Part shown: piece by piece, positions 7,601 to 14,628 of the stretch
How the letters are laid out: each line of letters starts with the position of its first letter
How positions within the stretch are numbered: position 1 is the stretch's first letter
Virus record (IMG/VR): IMGVR_UViG_3300004448_000230
Coordinates: 1 to 24,797 of that record
Direction: 5' to 3' (one strand)
Origin: a virus
DNA length: 24,797 nucleotides
The notes under the pieces: generated by a model
What the model was told of the DNA's origin: nothing
The model's database searches: none
Seen by the model: the letters and a program-made list of their open reading frames with translations, nothing else
Program-made: the position numbers and the translations under genes

Positions 7601-10236
7601 TTCCCGCTTGTATCAATTGTTAAGGTTTGATTGGTGCCGTCAGCAAAACTCATTGAGCCATCTGAACCAAGGAAGAAACCTTGTTCAGTTGATGCGTATG
7701 TTGTGTGAGATCCTGAAGTCAGCGATGCTGAATTGATAGTTATGCCGCCTACGCTTCCATCGTTTAGCCCTAGATTCACGCCTGTATCAGCATCTTGCAG
7801 GGCGCTATCAGCGTCTCCAAGGCTTGTCTGAACACCTGTCGCTAAGTCTGTTTTTGGAATTGTGATCCCGCTTAGGGTTAAGGACGTTGCTGTGATTGCG
7901 CCGGTTATCGTTGCACCTGTTGCGCTTAATGCACCAGCTCTTGTTACCCTAAAAGGCGCACTTGCAAAAGTGTTATTACCTAGGCTAATTCCGTCATCTG
8001 TCGATAACGAGACCCTTGTTGCGCCGTCACCAGCGATTAAGTCTGTAGATCCGATTGTAAAGCCACCAACTGTACCAGTTGTGGCGCTTATGTTTCCTCT
8101 GACAACCGTGTTGTTGAAGGTGGTGTCGCCGTCCTTGTTAATCTGCCAGCCAGTTTCATTAGCTACACTAAAGTTATCAGATTGTATGGTCACTGCAATT
8201 TGATCTGAGCCAACAGCAGAATCGATTATTTGAGCTGTATCAATAGAATCCTCGCCCATAACGGCAACGCCAATCTTGGTGGCTGCGATCTTGGCTGGGC
8301 TACTCGCAACCATTACCGATTTAGACGCATTAGACCCGCTTGCAGGAGTTGATCCTTGCGGGTATCTAATCGCTTGAATCCAGTAATAGTATTCGGTTCC
8401 GTCTGCGGCACGTTGATCTGTGTAGCTTGTCCCTCGGAATTTAACGATTGGCGTATCGCTGTCCGTAGGAGTTGTTGCGCTCGTGCTTCTATAAACCCAG
8501 ATCTGCTCCCAAGCTAAAGCGTCTGACGGGTTGTCCCAAGACAACTCAATAGTGTTAATAGCTGCGGTTATGCCAAAGTTTGTAGGGGCAGGAACATCGG
8601 GAAGGTTTCTAGCAATAACTCCTGCTGCGGTAATTGTAGAATAATCAGTGGCCGCAGGATCGTTGTATCGAGCTTCCGCATCTTCTATCAGCGTAAGGTT
8701 TATCCCGCCTTCGCCATTCTCAGCAAACGACCAGTTGATGCACTTGAATATCTTAGGATTCCATTGCCCTGAATCGACACTTTCCAAGTCCGATAGGTAG
8801 ACTCTTACTCTATCGCCAATAGCGATCCGCATCCCTTTAAGATTGACGGGAACGGTAATAACTGTTTGCAGGAAGGATTGATTAACTTGCTTGAAGGCTA
8901 TTCGTTGCGCTGCGTATCGGTTGTCCGTGAACGGCAGCTTGATTTCTTCTTCTAAGACCTCGCCGTTGTCTCTAGCAATAGCTCCCGAAACGGTGACGGG
9001 GCCAAACTCCATCATCTTGTATTGCTCTGTGGGATCAATGAATAATCCCTTAATCTGATTTAGACGGTCAGATCTTGGTATAGCGGTTCTGATATCGACT
9101 TTGCCGATGATGTCATCTTCGGTTATGTTCTCAGACGGCTGTACAAATATTCCTGCGTGGACTATGTACTTGCCTTGGCTGTATGCCAAAGAACCGTTCA
9201 TACCGCTTAATATCTTCTCGATTGATTTGGCGTATGGGTCAGCGCCGAAGATAACGCCACTGCCAAAGAATCTTTTCTGGGTGGCAGAGTTAGGAATAGG
9301 TACTAACGTGTCGCAAGCATCTGCCGCTGTTATGATGGCCGACCAATCGATTTTAGTCGCAGAAATCCCCAATCCAAATTCGGAATCCATTAGGTAATCG
9401 GCAATCATTAACGCAGGATTCTTGCCTTGTTCGCCTCGGTCTATAGACGCAGTGCTTAGGCTGTCGTCATCGTATTTAACGTATGCAGCATTTGTTGGGC
9501 TGTTTCCAGCGAATGCAGGATTACCGCTGTTTGCGGCTACCTCTAATCGAGGGTCGTAAACCTTCTTTCCTTGCACTAATGCTTTTATATTCTGAACGGT
9601 TCCAACTTCGTCCCAGACTTCCCTAGAGCCTTCGTTAATAGTCCATCGGGTATACAGGCTTGCCACTCCGTTGCCGAGATGCGTAGCCAGATACTCCGTT
9701 GCCGTTTTAGCATCGGACCTTAAACCCGCGTAGACCGTTTGAGAGTTAGCGCCTAATCGAGTGTCGATGTATACAATCGTTTCGCTCGTTCCAGCCTCGT
9801 TATTCTTAGGCCCGAAGAAGCCGCTAGTTACTAGCTTAGTGGTAGGGTTGTAGACACCTGAGTTTGTTAAGTCGATAATCTTATCGTCGAAATAGACTTT
9901 CTTGATGGCCGTTAATTCGTGACCAGCTAACGCAACTACTTGGTGCATATATTTGTTGTTAGCGCCTGACACTTGAGCGTAAGTCAAAGGCCCACTAACC
10001 AGAGTCTCGCCGTATACTAACTTTCTCGGCTCCGTCGTAGATCGCACTGTTGTTTGACGGCTTCGATCATTGTCATCTACAGAAAAGTTTATCTTTGGCT
10101 TTAGCAATCTTGATGCAGCAACTACAGCGGTGGTCGCCACAACTAAAGCTGCGATACCGCTTCCAGCAGCGCCCATCGTCGCTATAAAAGTAATTCCTGA
10201 AGCAATAAACGCAATTACTGGTGGCATAGCTTCCAT
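1294..10236 (-). CDS. Giant tail hub-fibre protein: J-like tip, FN3, discoidin-like domain, S74 chaperone
   Basis: A 2980-aa protein covering about 36% of the window. Residues 1-45 are hydrophobic and Gly/Ala-rich. About 45-540 resemble the lambda J/Phage-tail_3 central tail hub (for example a DPRLEV segment, then NPALMIADYLMDSEFGLG near 270-290). About 545-645 are an FN3 domain (LSWDNPSDALAWEQIWVYR, then YYYWIQAI). A long Gly/Ser/Thr/Asn-rich fibre follows, with degenerate 'GFFLG' modules at about 743-950, a TGPAGADTQIQYNDGGSLG segment near 1308 and 'xGILTDSPAVELDVRG'-type motifs near 1913 and 2026. About 2316-2469 look like an F5/8 type C (discoidin) fold. The C-terminal 110 residues are an S74 intramolecular chaperone with the SDRRIK motif. 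By family knowledge this folds the fibre trimer and then cleaves itself off before Ser2871. The protein should close the tail tip and contact the host. ATG at 10227 has a better-spaced GGA-rich site and may be the true start. Confidence 0.95.
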   Translation of the reverse strand: MEAMPPVIAFIASGITFIATMGAAGSGIAALVVATTAVVAASRLLKPKINFSVDDNDRSRQTTVRSTTEPRKLVYGETLVSGPLTYAQVSGANNKYMHQVVALAGHELTAIKKVYFDDKIIDLTNSGVYNPTTKLVTSGFFGPKNNEAGTSETIVYIDTRLGANSQTVYAGLRSDAKTATEYLATHLGNGVASLYTRWTINEGSREVWDEVGTVQNIKALVQGKKVYDPRLEVAANSGNPAFAGNSPTNAAYVKYDDDSLSTASIDRGEQGKNPALMIADYLMDSEFGLGISATKIDWSAIITAADACDTLVPIPNSATQKRFFGSGVIFGADPYAKSIEKILSGMNGSLAYSQGKYIVHAGIFVQPSENITEDDIIGKVDIRTAIPRSDRLNQIKGLFIDPTEQYKMMEFGPVTVSGAIARDNGEVLEEEIKLPFTDNRYAAQRIAFKQVNQSFLQTVITVPVNLKGMRIAIGDRVRVYLSDLESVDSGQWNPKIFKCINWSFAENGEGGINLTLIEDAEARYNDPAATDYSTITAAGVIARNLPDVPAPTNFGITAAINTIELSWDNPSDALAWEQIWVYRSTSATTPTDSDTPIVKFRGTSYTDQRAADGTEYYYWIQAIRYPQGSTPASGSNASKSVMVASSPAKIAATKIGVAVMGEDSIDTAQIIDSAVGSDQIAVTIQSDNFSVANETGWQINKDGDTTFNNTVVRGNISATTGTVGGFTIGSTDLIAGDGATRVSLSTDDGISLGNNTFASAPFRVTRAGALSATGATITGAITATSLTLSGITIPKTDLATGVQTSLGDADSALQDADTGVNLGLNDGSVGGITINSASLTSGSHTTYASTEQGFFLGSDGSMSFADGTNQTLTIDTSGNLSVIGAITATSGTFAGSVSVNSSGKMYGGTMSSFNSGSGFFLGYDTDAYKLSVGDASGEVLTWDGSKLNVEANTVSFSTGGEQDYSSESRYTTSQKSATVVLANNSSYFLFDNRRQDLAFPDFIVSYYLGPLTSGIQSSAANALNGIMENIKAELFYADASTGSPGTWTSLVSVDATSWDVASGPVFPGYVYSNFRVRESGTYVASLDTRNDILDDYPTISPFGDALDGTSVPVGLVDNDYFINIPLSKNTFVFPKGRYFIKVVITVTDGSLSPYPATGSPTATERRISIPNASSFVHPDFGQSVFVGGAHTTIFTDNNRDNETLIKGGSVYLMSKEGANAADQDSTAIFFGGRGTTGGTPNSAYGPLHGLYFFNDRDAIGSGSGILGSIGSPQFSMYVPYDGSKLTFGGDANFTDGLYINGVAVNAGAVTGPAGADTQIQYNDGGSLGASANLTFNDSTNTLTVSNLTVSGTTTTVNTDNLTVKDPNITLNYSTGDSSSTANNAGITIQDAVSDGVDSSILWRTANDSFDFSHTIRIKPPVSPWLSQSLIQEILFDSYTSSSTTRNLKLVNHNGNWLDGNSGADTAWGWMWSASNQIRAGVHYDTRSVEKFDFYSSYGEIRFRIPDATSGNISPIDSETTMPARLTIKIGGDVAVNTGSLLMGSTAVIDADRNITAAHTTTNKLTVNDDGSASPLVNIVADDNSPWLIRFGNDDFAAGTSGALQGYLNNSGDFYWRLERSVAGNAYGNYQFQVYNGTTTVTALTLRNDLANFSGQVAATVFNATSVTPIRFTNRGTGTYQFTEIYHGQNDTSNNESNGLFIEMARLSDSATAEVRHFVVGARGGQKQLVVDGTGNTDIYGDLYLHKGAAAGNIYYGTSGSGDYLKLQDVATGTAALSFVQDSATKFAIDGTTGNLFATGGIYGQMTGAYNTENAMAGGGFSDVIDNYSTALKLTTRTINDSGGSARVVGDYSSGIQFQHLDYTTYGNSYQGGQAWIGLRVHDTAGQERDFLVFATNNATTSGTFPTERMTISPEGYVGFGQPDPSYAVDVSGAIRTSASGNVFNSTNGTATAVTINSGSTDADNSVLQLTRGTGSHKGPGLHITSFNYTNGNDTDAAFLKLNAGAYGGSDTNYLKAYDNTSTKFLMRGDGRLGILTDSPAVELDVRGNVAIGDAANTEQDILYTASTGQWQVGTNNEGIDSSANNQFFFYDTSYRLSIGKGSNSVAIGSSRHPTWSSPFGGALHIATSSSSYGGALSSTGGNNFRAFTNTYYDSGYKRNEPGRATMYELDQGRHLFYSAANSGSADSAISWTGVLYVGDVGLDGTNLVRINNDIPLQFKNANWYIKHNSGDLDLGSSDDINLMSKYIRYYGDNNVEYARVSDTTVWFNTQVAVNRTTNVTGASKNSTLAVNGGIHSSDFVLAPSGTQNILNKTTKEFFTFTGSAFAGVSGTPKNVADETDRRTTSSWPSYGYQTADDASGVAWLKVDCKTTYNVTHVAVSGYPGGSHKPSGDWYLQGSNDDSSWTTLAIGDKDQWTAGTQGSYGFKPHQIVGVTENPAGTAYRYFRIYATGWTNGYLLMMNWGLFVGADMIDQYNNDLYYNEDSHFGNTSASLFSSTSGGGLNIMKVGDGYRLDIARTGDVLTLNRISGSGSIAELYAVGAKVGDIGIDGDLYINSDTGEFTVKINGTKEYEFDANQFYSKVDVNNSLGAASTRWNKVYVANEYHNDDNTRYFRLTAGLDGKFEAEMPYRSGRNRFNFRHGRSPVPVAYDTFVMSADDVPCISIVETVGNLSQSTEQQLKLAVGDNNAVISTGSSVSGGLFFNVNRPNSNSGYLTGAGTRVLHMANDGAVTIGPLSSTIPITMNAPVKYEGWSAAGAQNRNTAIYIGRDSTSTSGEYFTMGWKPTARSGEVMQTGVYASSTAFYIEAGSTEAGGICLDQDSVTVYGSSDGGTTFRVVDKDSDLVTFQMNQTTWDGIFRSNVIAYGSMSSISDRRIKTDIVPIDPVMDKIKKLGVYSYNKITSPSDKKEIGVIAQELQEQFPLLVGEVDVDKPSDANGLEKILTVDYEHLTAILLKGLQEQQDQIDQLKQTIEEIKHAKDN

Positions 10237-10604
10237 CCTAGAGATATGTATTCGCTTGGAAGTCGAGCCAAGCCTTTATGGGTCAAGCAAATAGCCTGAT
10301 CCCCTAATTTTATTCCCAGCAACTGATTGTCTGGGATTGTCACCATAACAGGGCTTCCGTCTTCTAGCCCTTTGATGTCACTGGTTGACTCACCCAATAC
10401 TGTTGAGACTGTATCCTCTAAGTCTCCATTAGACTTGATGATGTCGTAAGCCTCTTGCTCCGAGTTGTAACTAAAGTCGGCCAAATAATCCTTTCCTGTA
10501 AGCTCCTTGGCGATAAACCCTGCAAACTGGCAGCAATCAGCATCGCCGTAGGTAAAATCTCTACGCTCCCATTTGTTTAACGCTTGTAAGATTCTTAGCT
10601 GCAT
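10215..10604 (-). CDS. DUF6950 / NlpC-P60-like tail assembly protein (lambda K position)
   Basis: 129 aa. Residues 20-27 (GDADCCQF) match the cysteine motif of phage NlpC/P60-like proteins, with Cys24 in the catalytic position. The C-terminal part, LGIKLGDQAICLTHKGL followed by LPSEYISLGW, has the pattern of DUF6950. Relatives such as the C-terminal half of lambda gpK sit in the tail tip and may cut peptidoglycan during entry or process tail proteins. Here no His is present at the 'LGIKLGDQ' strand where the second catalytic residue is expected. The only histidines are His109 and His128, so activity is doubtful. The start ATG overlaps the upstream stop as TAATG, and the end overlaps the giant hub gene by up to 22 bp. 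Confidence 0.8.
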   Translation of the reverse strand: MQLRILQALNKWERRDFTYGDADCCQFAGFIAKELTGKDYLADFSYNSEQEAYDIIKSNGDLEDTVSTVLGESTSDIKGLEDGSPVMVTIPDNQLLGIKLGDQAICLTHKGLARLPSEYISLGWKLCHQ

Positions 10605-11260
10605 TAGCGCATGTATTGCTTATCAGGGATTGTATCGTCCGAATCGATTCCAGGCGTTGAACGACCAGACCCTCCTTTCCTAACACCCCAATCCAAAGTG
10701 ATGTCTTGCATCTCTTGCAAGTGCGTAAAGAAGGTATCGCCAGAGAACTTCGCTTGCTGTGACGCATTCGTGTAAAGCAGATTAGATGACCGCTCGAACA
10801 TGGCGAGTTCACTTTCTGCACTTAGGGCTATGGTATCTCCGCCATCTCCACCAAGCCTTACGTCCATAGTATCTATGAAGCCATTCCATATAACGTCAGG
10901 AGTTGCCACAAGCTGATCGGAGTCGTTTAGAGCGCCAACGTATAGGGTGACAGGTCTTTGGTAGTAAACTTCTTTAACGGCCTCTGCTACAAGCCCAGCA
11001 TCCAGTCCTGACAAGGTTAGTTCAATGTTGTATGGGCTAATTTCCTCGCCTTCTTGGATCGTGCTGATCTGTCCTAGATCGCCAGTACCAAGCCAGTTGA
11101 CGTTTCCGCTACCATCGTTCCAAGTGTAAGTCCCCAGTCCATTGTGAAGCCTTATCGTCCCAGCAGAGCTAGGGTCAAACTCCAGCTTTACAAATACAAT
11201 CGGATTCACATGACTTGCCGCATAACTCGCTGCTGTGTTTGATGCTAGATCTCTGCTCAC
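10604..11260 (-). CDS. Tail-tip / distal tail protein (lambda L position)
   Basis: 218 aa. The N-terminal 130 residues (PIVFVKLEFD, WLGTGDLGQISTIQEGEEIS, then YNIELTLSGLD) resemble the DUF2163-like beta-barrel part of phage tail-tip proteins. Later residues (VIWNGFIDTMDV) continue that pattern. It occupies the place of lambda gpL between the distal tail gene and the NlpC/P60-like gene. Unlike lambda gpL I see no cysteine cluster for an iron-sulfur site, so the resemblance is positional and structural rather than strict homology. The start codon is GTG, forming a GTGA overlap with the upstream stop and lacking a good ribosome site of its own. The product is probably a structural ring of the tail tip. 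Family assignment is moderate. Confidence 0.8.
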   Translation of the reverse strand: MSRDLASNTAASYAASHVNPIVFVKLEFDPSSAGTIRLHNGLGTYTWNDGSGNVNWLGTGDLGQISTIQEGEEISPYNIELTLSGLDAGLVAEAVKEVYYQRPVTLYVGALNDSDQLVATPDVIWNGFIDTMDVRLGGDGGDTIALSAESELAMFERSSNLLYTNASQQAKFSGDTFFTHLQEMQDITLDWGVRKGGSGRSTPGIDSDDTIPDKQYMR

Positions 11261-11853
11261 GCTAGAACGTCCTCAATGGCTTCTATGTTAAATGTCGAGT
11301 ATATCCCTGGCTGCGTGTCCCATCCAGTTGATCCGGTCATTATAAAAACTCCGACAGGGTTAATAAGCTCTACATCTTCTCCTGCTGATGACACTCTTAC
11401 TTCTGGCGATACCTTTATGGGAATAGTTGTGGTTGTGCTGGTCACATCCTCGGTACACATAAACATTTGGTTATTGGCGCTTAGGTAGTCGCCGCTTTTT
11501 ACTGTTAAAGATGTACTAACCGTTCTCGTGCAATTTAGTGTCCCGCCCGTACTAGATGCGGTAACTAAACCTGTTTGCGACCCAGTACCTCTTCTAGCAA
11601 AGGCGTGATCTTTTATGCTAAACCTATGTCTTTGCCCCTCCAGCATGACCATGAACGCTTGCATTTTAGCCCTGTCTTCTCCAAAAAGATTCTCAAAGGA
11701 CAGAGATATTCTCCAGTGCGAACCTTTTCTAGCAGCCGTCTGAACTGCCTTAGTGAGAGGGCTTTCAAATATTCTGCTGTTGGTCACTAGCTCCCAACTA
11801 GAAGTGCTAGGAAGTACATTAGGTACTTTATCGGCAAATATAAAAATTGTCAT
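11257..11853 (-). CDS. Distal tail / minor tail protein (lambda M position)
   Basis: 198 aa. The N-terminal region contains NSRIFESPLTKAVQTAARKG followed by HWRISLSFENLFGEDRAKMQ and FMVMLEGQRHRFSIKD. This is the pattern of phage distal tail (Dit-like) proteins in which a beta-sandwich forms a hexameric ring under the tail tube. The C-terminal part is Ser/Thr-rich and beta-strand-like. Its ATG overlaps the tape-measure stop (ATGA), and its end overlaps the next tip gene by 4 bp. In lambda the same slot after gene H is occupied by gene M. I infer that it joins tail tube to tip. I cannot name a precise family without a profile search. Confidence 0.8.
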   Translation of the reverse strand: MTIFIFADKVPNVLPSTSSWELVTNSRIFESPLTKAVQTAARKGSHWRISLSFENLFGEDRAKMQAFMVMLEGQRHRFSIKDHAFARRGTGSQTGLVTASSTGGTLNCTRTVSTSLTVKSGDYLSANNQMFMCTEDVTSTTTTIPIKVSPEVRVSSAGEDVELINPVGVFIMTGSTGWDTQPGIYSTFNIEAIEDVLA

Positions 11854-14294
11854 ACGAACCGACGCCTCCTCATGAGGTTTTGTATATTCTGAGTGGTTGA
11901 CTCAGCGGTTTGCTTCATTGCTGCTCTGATCTTCTGATCTACGCTCGCGTCTGCACCTCTGGCGTCTACATTGTTAATAATTGTTATACCGCCGCCACCA
12001 CCAACGGCATTTTTGAGTTGATCGTTGCTCGATATACGACCTGATCCTCCCATCGTCAACAGCTCTGGGCCTCGCTCACCGACTAAGTATGATTGGCCGC
12101 CTCTAACTTGACCGCCAGTTGCCCTTGCTGCCGCTGCTGCTCCACTTAAAGCTGTCACTGCCGCTGCTAGTGGCCCAGTAATACCTATTGCCGTCGCCAT
12201 CGCTGCGGGTGCCGCTGCTGGGCCTACAACTGGGATCGCTGCTGTGCTTGTAAAGGCATTGATTCCCGCCATGATGCTTTGCGCTTGTGCCGTCAAGCCC
12301 ATGTATGTTGCAGCAGACACAGCAGTCGCCTTGCCCATCAACTTCTCTACTGCCGCCAAAGCAATCCGTTTAGCTATCATTTGAGAAATAGCGCCCAAGA
12401 ATGCCTTCAGCATCCCTTTGGTAAACTCTAAGAATGCCTCTTTGACGGTCATTGTGCCTGTCAGGATGCCTTCAAAAGCGTTAGCCATGTTGGATTCTAG
12501 GCTCATCGCCATTGCAACTTGCATGGCATCTATTCTTCCAACCGCCTCTCTAGTTCCCTCCACCCATTGATCAAGATAACTTTTATTGGCCTCTGCCTGT
12601 ATCTGCGCTGTTTGAATTGCGATGGACTGAACTGCTGCCGCGTACTGCTCTTGAGTCATTAACCTCTGTGTAACTTCTTCGCCAAGCGCGTTTGTATAGG
12701 TGGCTTCTGCATCCTTAAGGCTGTTTAACGCCTTTAATTGCCGGTCGAGATTGTGTAGCTGTTGCTCCGTCTGGTTCATTCCCGCAGTCATGATGCTGTC
12801 AACAAATGATTGCGCTTGCGTCACTTGAGCTTGTGCTTGTTTAGCGGATTGAAGGGCTAGGTTTAATCTCTTCTTGTTCTCAGCCTCAGTTGTCGCAGTA
12901 ATCTTTTGCTCAGTCACGGTTGCGTGAGCCAGTATGTTCTGATCTATCTCTCGCCTTAAATCTGCTAAAGCCTCTTGATCCCCTCCAGCCTCTCTGACCA
13001 ACTCAACTTGCTTTTGGTATTGCGCTTCTTGCTGAGAGATAAACTGAGTATGAGCATCCGAATACATAACTTGCTGCTTTCGGATAGAATCTTGAACCGT
13101 GGTATTAGCTTGCTCTCTTAACCTGTCAAGACGCTCCTTTTTCTTGGCTTCTTCCTTTACTTGCCTGCTAGAAGCCTCAGCAGAACCTTCAACTAAGGAA
13201 TTAAATGCCGCAACGCCATTCTGCCTTACTTCATCTAAAGCAGTGCTGGTAAATCCTAAGGTTTCGTTTGCCCCGCTCAACTGCTCAATGGATTTCTGAA
13301 CGCTTTGTGTAAACTCTAGGAATTTCTGAGACCCGCCTTGAGGTGCCATCGAAGCGGTAACAGTTATTTCATCCAGCAAATCCCGAAAGGTCTCAAAAGT
13401 TGAAACGTCACTTGAGTCTAAGCTCGCAGCGCCTTTCAATAACTTTCCTGCCGCTTCTGGTAAAATACCGAATCTAGCAACAAGGTCTTCTATGTTGTCG
13501 GCCAGTATCCTAGTGGACGCACTGGCTTCTTTAGCAAACCCTTTTCCTGTAAAAACATCAGAGGCAGTTGTTCCAGCTTTTTCAAGCTGACCCAAAAGGT
13601 AGGCAGATCCTTTTAACCTATTGTCTAGCCCGTCGTAATCATCGAGGCTGTCAAGAATTGCGGTAGAAGTTAGCTTGATTGCGTTCCTAGCTTCGTGCTG
13701 CGATCTTATTAACTCTGCCATTAATGCGGTTTTAGACCTGTCAGCAAAGACCTGCAAGCGGTCTGATAGCTCAAGGATATTGTTATCAGTCCTCACTACA
13801 GTCTTGTCTAACTCGTCCAAGGACTTTTCTAACCCCTCGGCCCCGTCTGAACTGTTTTTAAATGCAGTTACTAATACGCTTCCTATCAAAGCTCCGAAAG
13901 CGACCAACGCTCCAACAACAGCGCCGCCTGGGCCAAAGATAGATAGTATTTGCGGTCCCTGTTGGGCCAAAATAGTTAAACCAGCGGTGCCAGATTGAGC
14001 CTGTACTGCAACATCTTGAAGCTGAAAGGATAGTTGCTGAGTAGCTCCTCGCATTGCGCGAAAGCCACCTCTAGCTTCTTTGTGAACTTGTGCAGCGCCT
14101 CTAACGGCCTCGTTTGCTTTTTCCTGCTGCTTCTGATAATTCTTTTGAGCAGTCTCGTTCTTTTTAGTTTCTTCCTTGTACTTCTTAACCGCATCTTCTG
14201 CTTTGTCGGCATTGACGCCTAGCTTCTGAAGCGCAAGATGTGCTTCTTTGATGCCCTTAGAGGTGACTCTTATGTCTAAATTTGCGTCAGCCAT
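11850..14294 (-). CDS. Tail tape measure protein
   Basis: 814 aa, the longest gene apart from the hub-fibre and placed directly after the G/T chaperone pair, as for lambda gpH. Residues 29-75 form a Lys/Glu-rich coiled coil. Residues 80-100 carry the common RGATQQLSFQLQDVAVQAQ motif. A hydrophobic Gly-rich segment spans about 118-146 and an Ala-rich one about 670-735. The C-terminus has GGQSYLVGERGPELL, typical of tape measure proteins, and ends in RRRRFV. It sets tail length and is ejected with the DNA, probably aiding membrane passage. At the usual 0.15 nm per residue it predicts a tail of roughly 120 nm. The start overlaps the upstream frame by 8 bp. Confidence 0.95.
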   Translation of the reverse strand: MADANLDIRVTSKGIKEAHLALQKLGVNADKAEDAVKKYKEETKKNETAQKNYQKQQEKANEAVRGAAQVHKEARGGFRAMRGATQQLSFQLQDVAVQAQSGTAGLTILAQQGPQILSIFGPGGAVVGALVAFGALIGSVLVTAFKNSSDGAEGLEKSLDELDKTVVRTDNNILELSDRLQVFADRSKTALMAELIRSQHEARNAIKLTSTAILDSLDDYDGLDNRLKGSAYLLGQLEKAGTTASDVFTGKGFAKEASASTRILADNIEDLVARFGILPEAAGKLLKGAASLDSSDVSTFETFRDLLDEITVTASMAPQGGSQKFLEFTQSVQKSIEQLSGANETLGFTSTALDEVRQNGVAAFNSLVEGSAEASSRQVKEEAKKKERLDRLREQANTTVQDSIRKQQVMYSDAHTQFISQQEAQYQKQVELVREAGGDQEALADLRREIDQNILAHATVTEQKITATTEAENKKRLNLALQSAKQAQAQVTQAQSFVDSIMTAGMNQTEQQLHNLDRQLKALNSLKDAEATYTNALGEEVTQRLMTQEQYAAAVQSIAIQTAQIQAEANKSYLDQWVEGTREAVGRIDAMQVAMAMSLESNMANAFEGILTGTMTVKEAFLEFTKGMLKAFLGAISQMIAKRIALAAVEKLMGKATAVSAATYMGLTAQAQSIMAGINAFTSTAAIPVVGPAAAPAAMATAIGITGPLAAAVTALSGAAAAARATGGQVRGGQSYLVGERGPELLTMGGSGRISSNDQLKNAVGGGGGITIINNVDARGADASVDQKIRAAMKQTAESTTQNIQNLMRRRRFV

Positions 14295-14628
14295 TCTTAT
14301 TTGCCTCTACCCTTTGGGCTTGGTCTAATTCGACGATTGTATCTATCTCAAAAAGCGTTAGCTCCCCAAACATCTCCATATAATCTTTTATATGCGTGTA
14401 GCTAATTGCCTCTCCAGATGCGTTCTTCAACCGAACAAACATCAACCAAAGATATGCAAGCTCGTCCCGTAGAACAGGTGCGGCTTGCAATTCTTTAGGC
14501 TTGCGTCCCAGCGTCTTCTCGACTTGCCTCAAATTTTCAATACGGCTAACTTTGGAGTCTTTGTCGTAACCAGAGGCCCAAAACTGCCACTGTGCATACG
14601 TCAAGATTTCGTCAGTTAGCCCTTGATA
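14287..14628 (-). CDS. Tail assembly chaperone, T-like part, made by -1 frameshift
   Basis: This frame encodes the C-terminal 113 residues (starting YQGLTDEILTYAQWQFW) of a 232-aa fusion with the gene upstream. It has no ATG or good ribosome site near its beginning. The only nearby initiation codon is TTG at 14604, without a Shine-Dalgarno. The reading frame joins exactly to the -1 frame at the slippery heptamer 14628-14634. The product should be the equivalent of lambda gpGT: the G part binds the tape measure and the T part recruits tail-tube subunits, after which the chaperone leaves. The segment IKDYMEMFGELTLFEIDTIV looks helical. The end overlaps the tape measure start by 8 bp. If it were translated alone from TTG it would be 105 aa. 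Confidence 0.85.
   Translation of the reverse strand, partial: YQGLTDEILTYAQWQFWASGYDKDSKVSRIENLRQVEKTLGRKPKELQAAPVLRDELAYLWLMFVRLKNASGEAISYTHIKDYMEMFGELTLFEIDTIVELDQAQRVEANKNG

Noticed and set aside
7862-8203. A 113-aa ORF on the plus strand inside the giant fibre gene
   Set aside because: It lies wholly antisense to a long clear coding frame, has Val/Pro/Leu-rich antisense composition, and no relatives come to mind. The same holds for the other plus-strand ORFs, for example 13675-13998, 15205-15585, 17888-18208 and 23293-23685.
10561-10821. An 86-aa minus-strand ORF in another frame of the tail-tip gene
   Set aside because: It overlaps the well-supported 218-aa gene for almost its full length and has random-looking composition.
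14287-14604. T-like chaperone as an independent gene starting at TTG
   Set aside because: There is no ribosome site, and the frame continues upstream exactly to a slippery heptamer, so frameshift expression explains it better.
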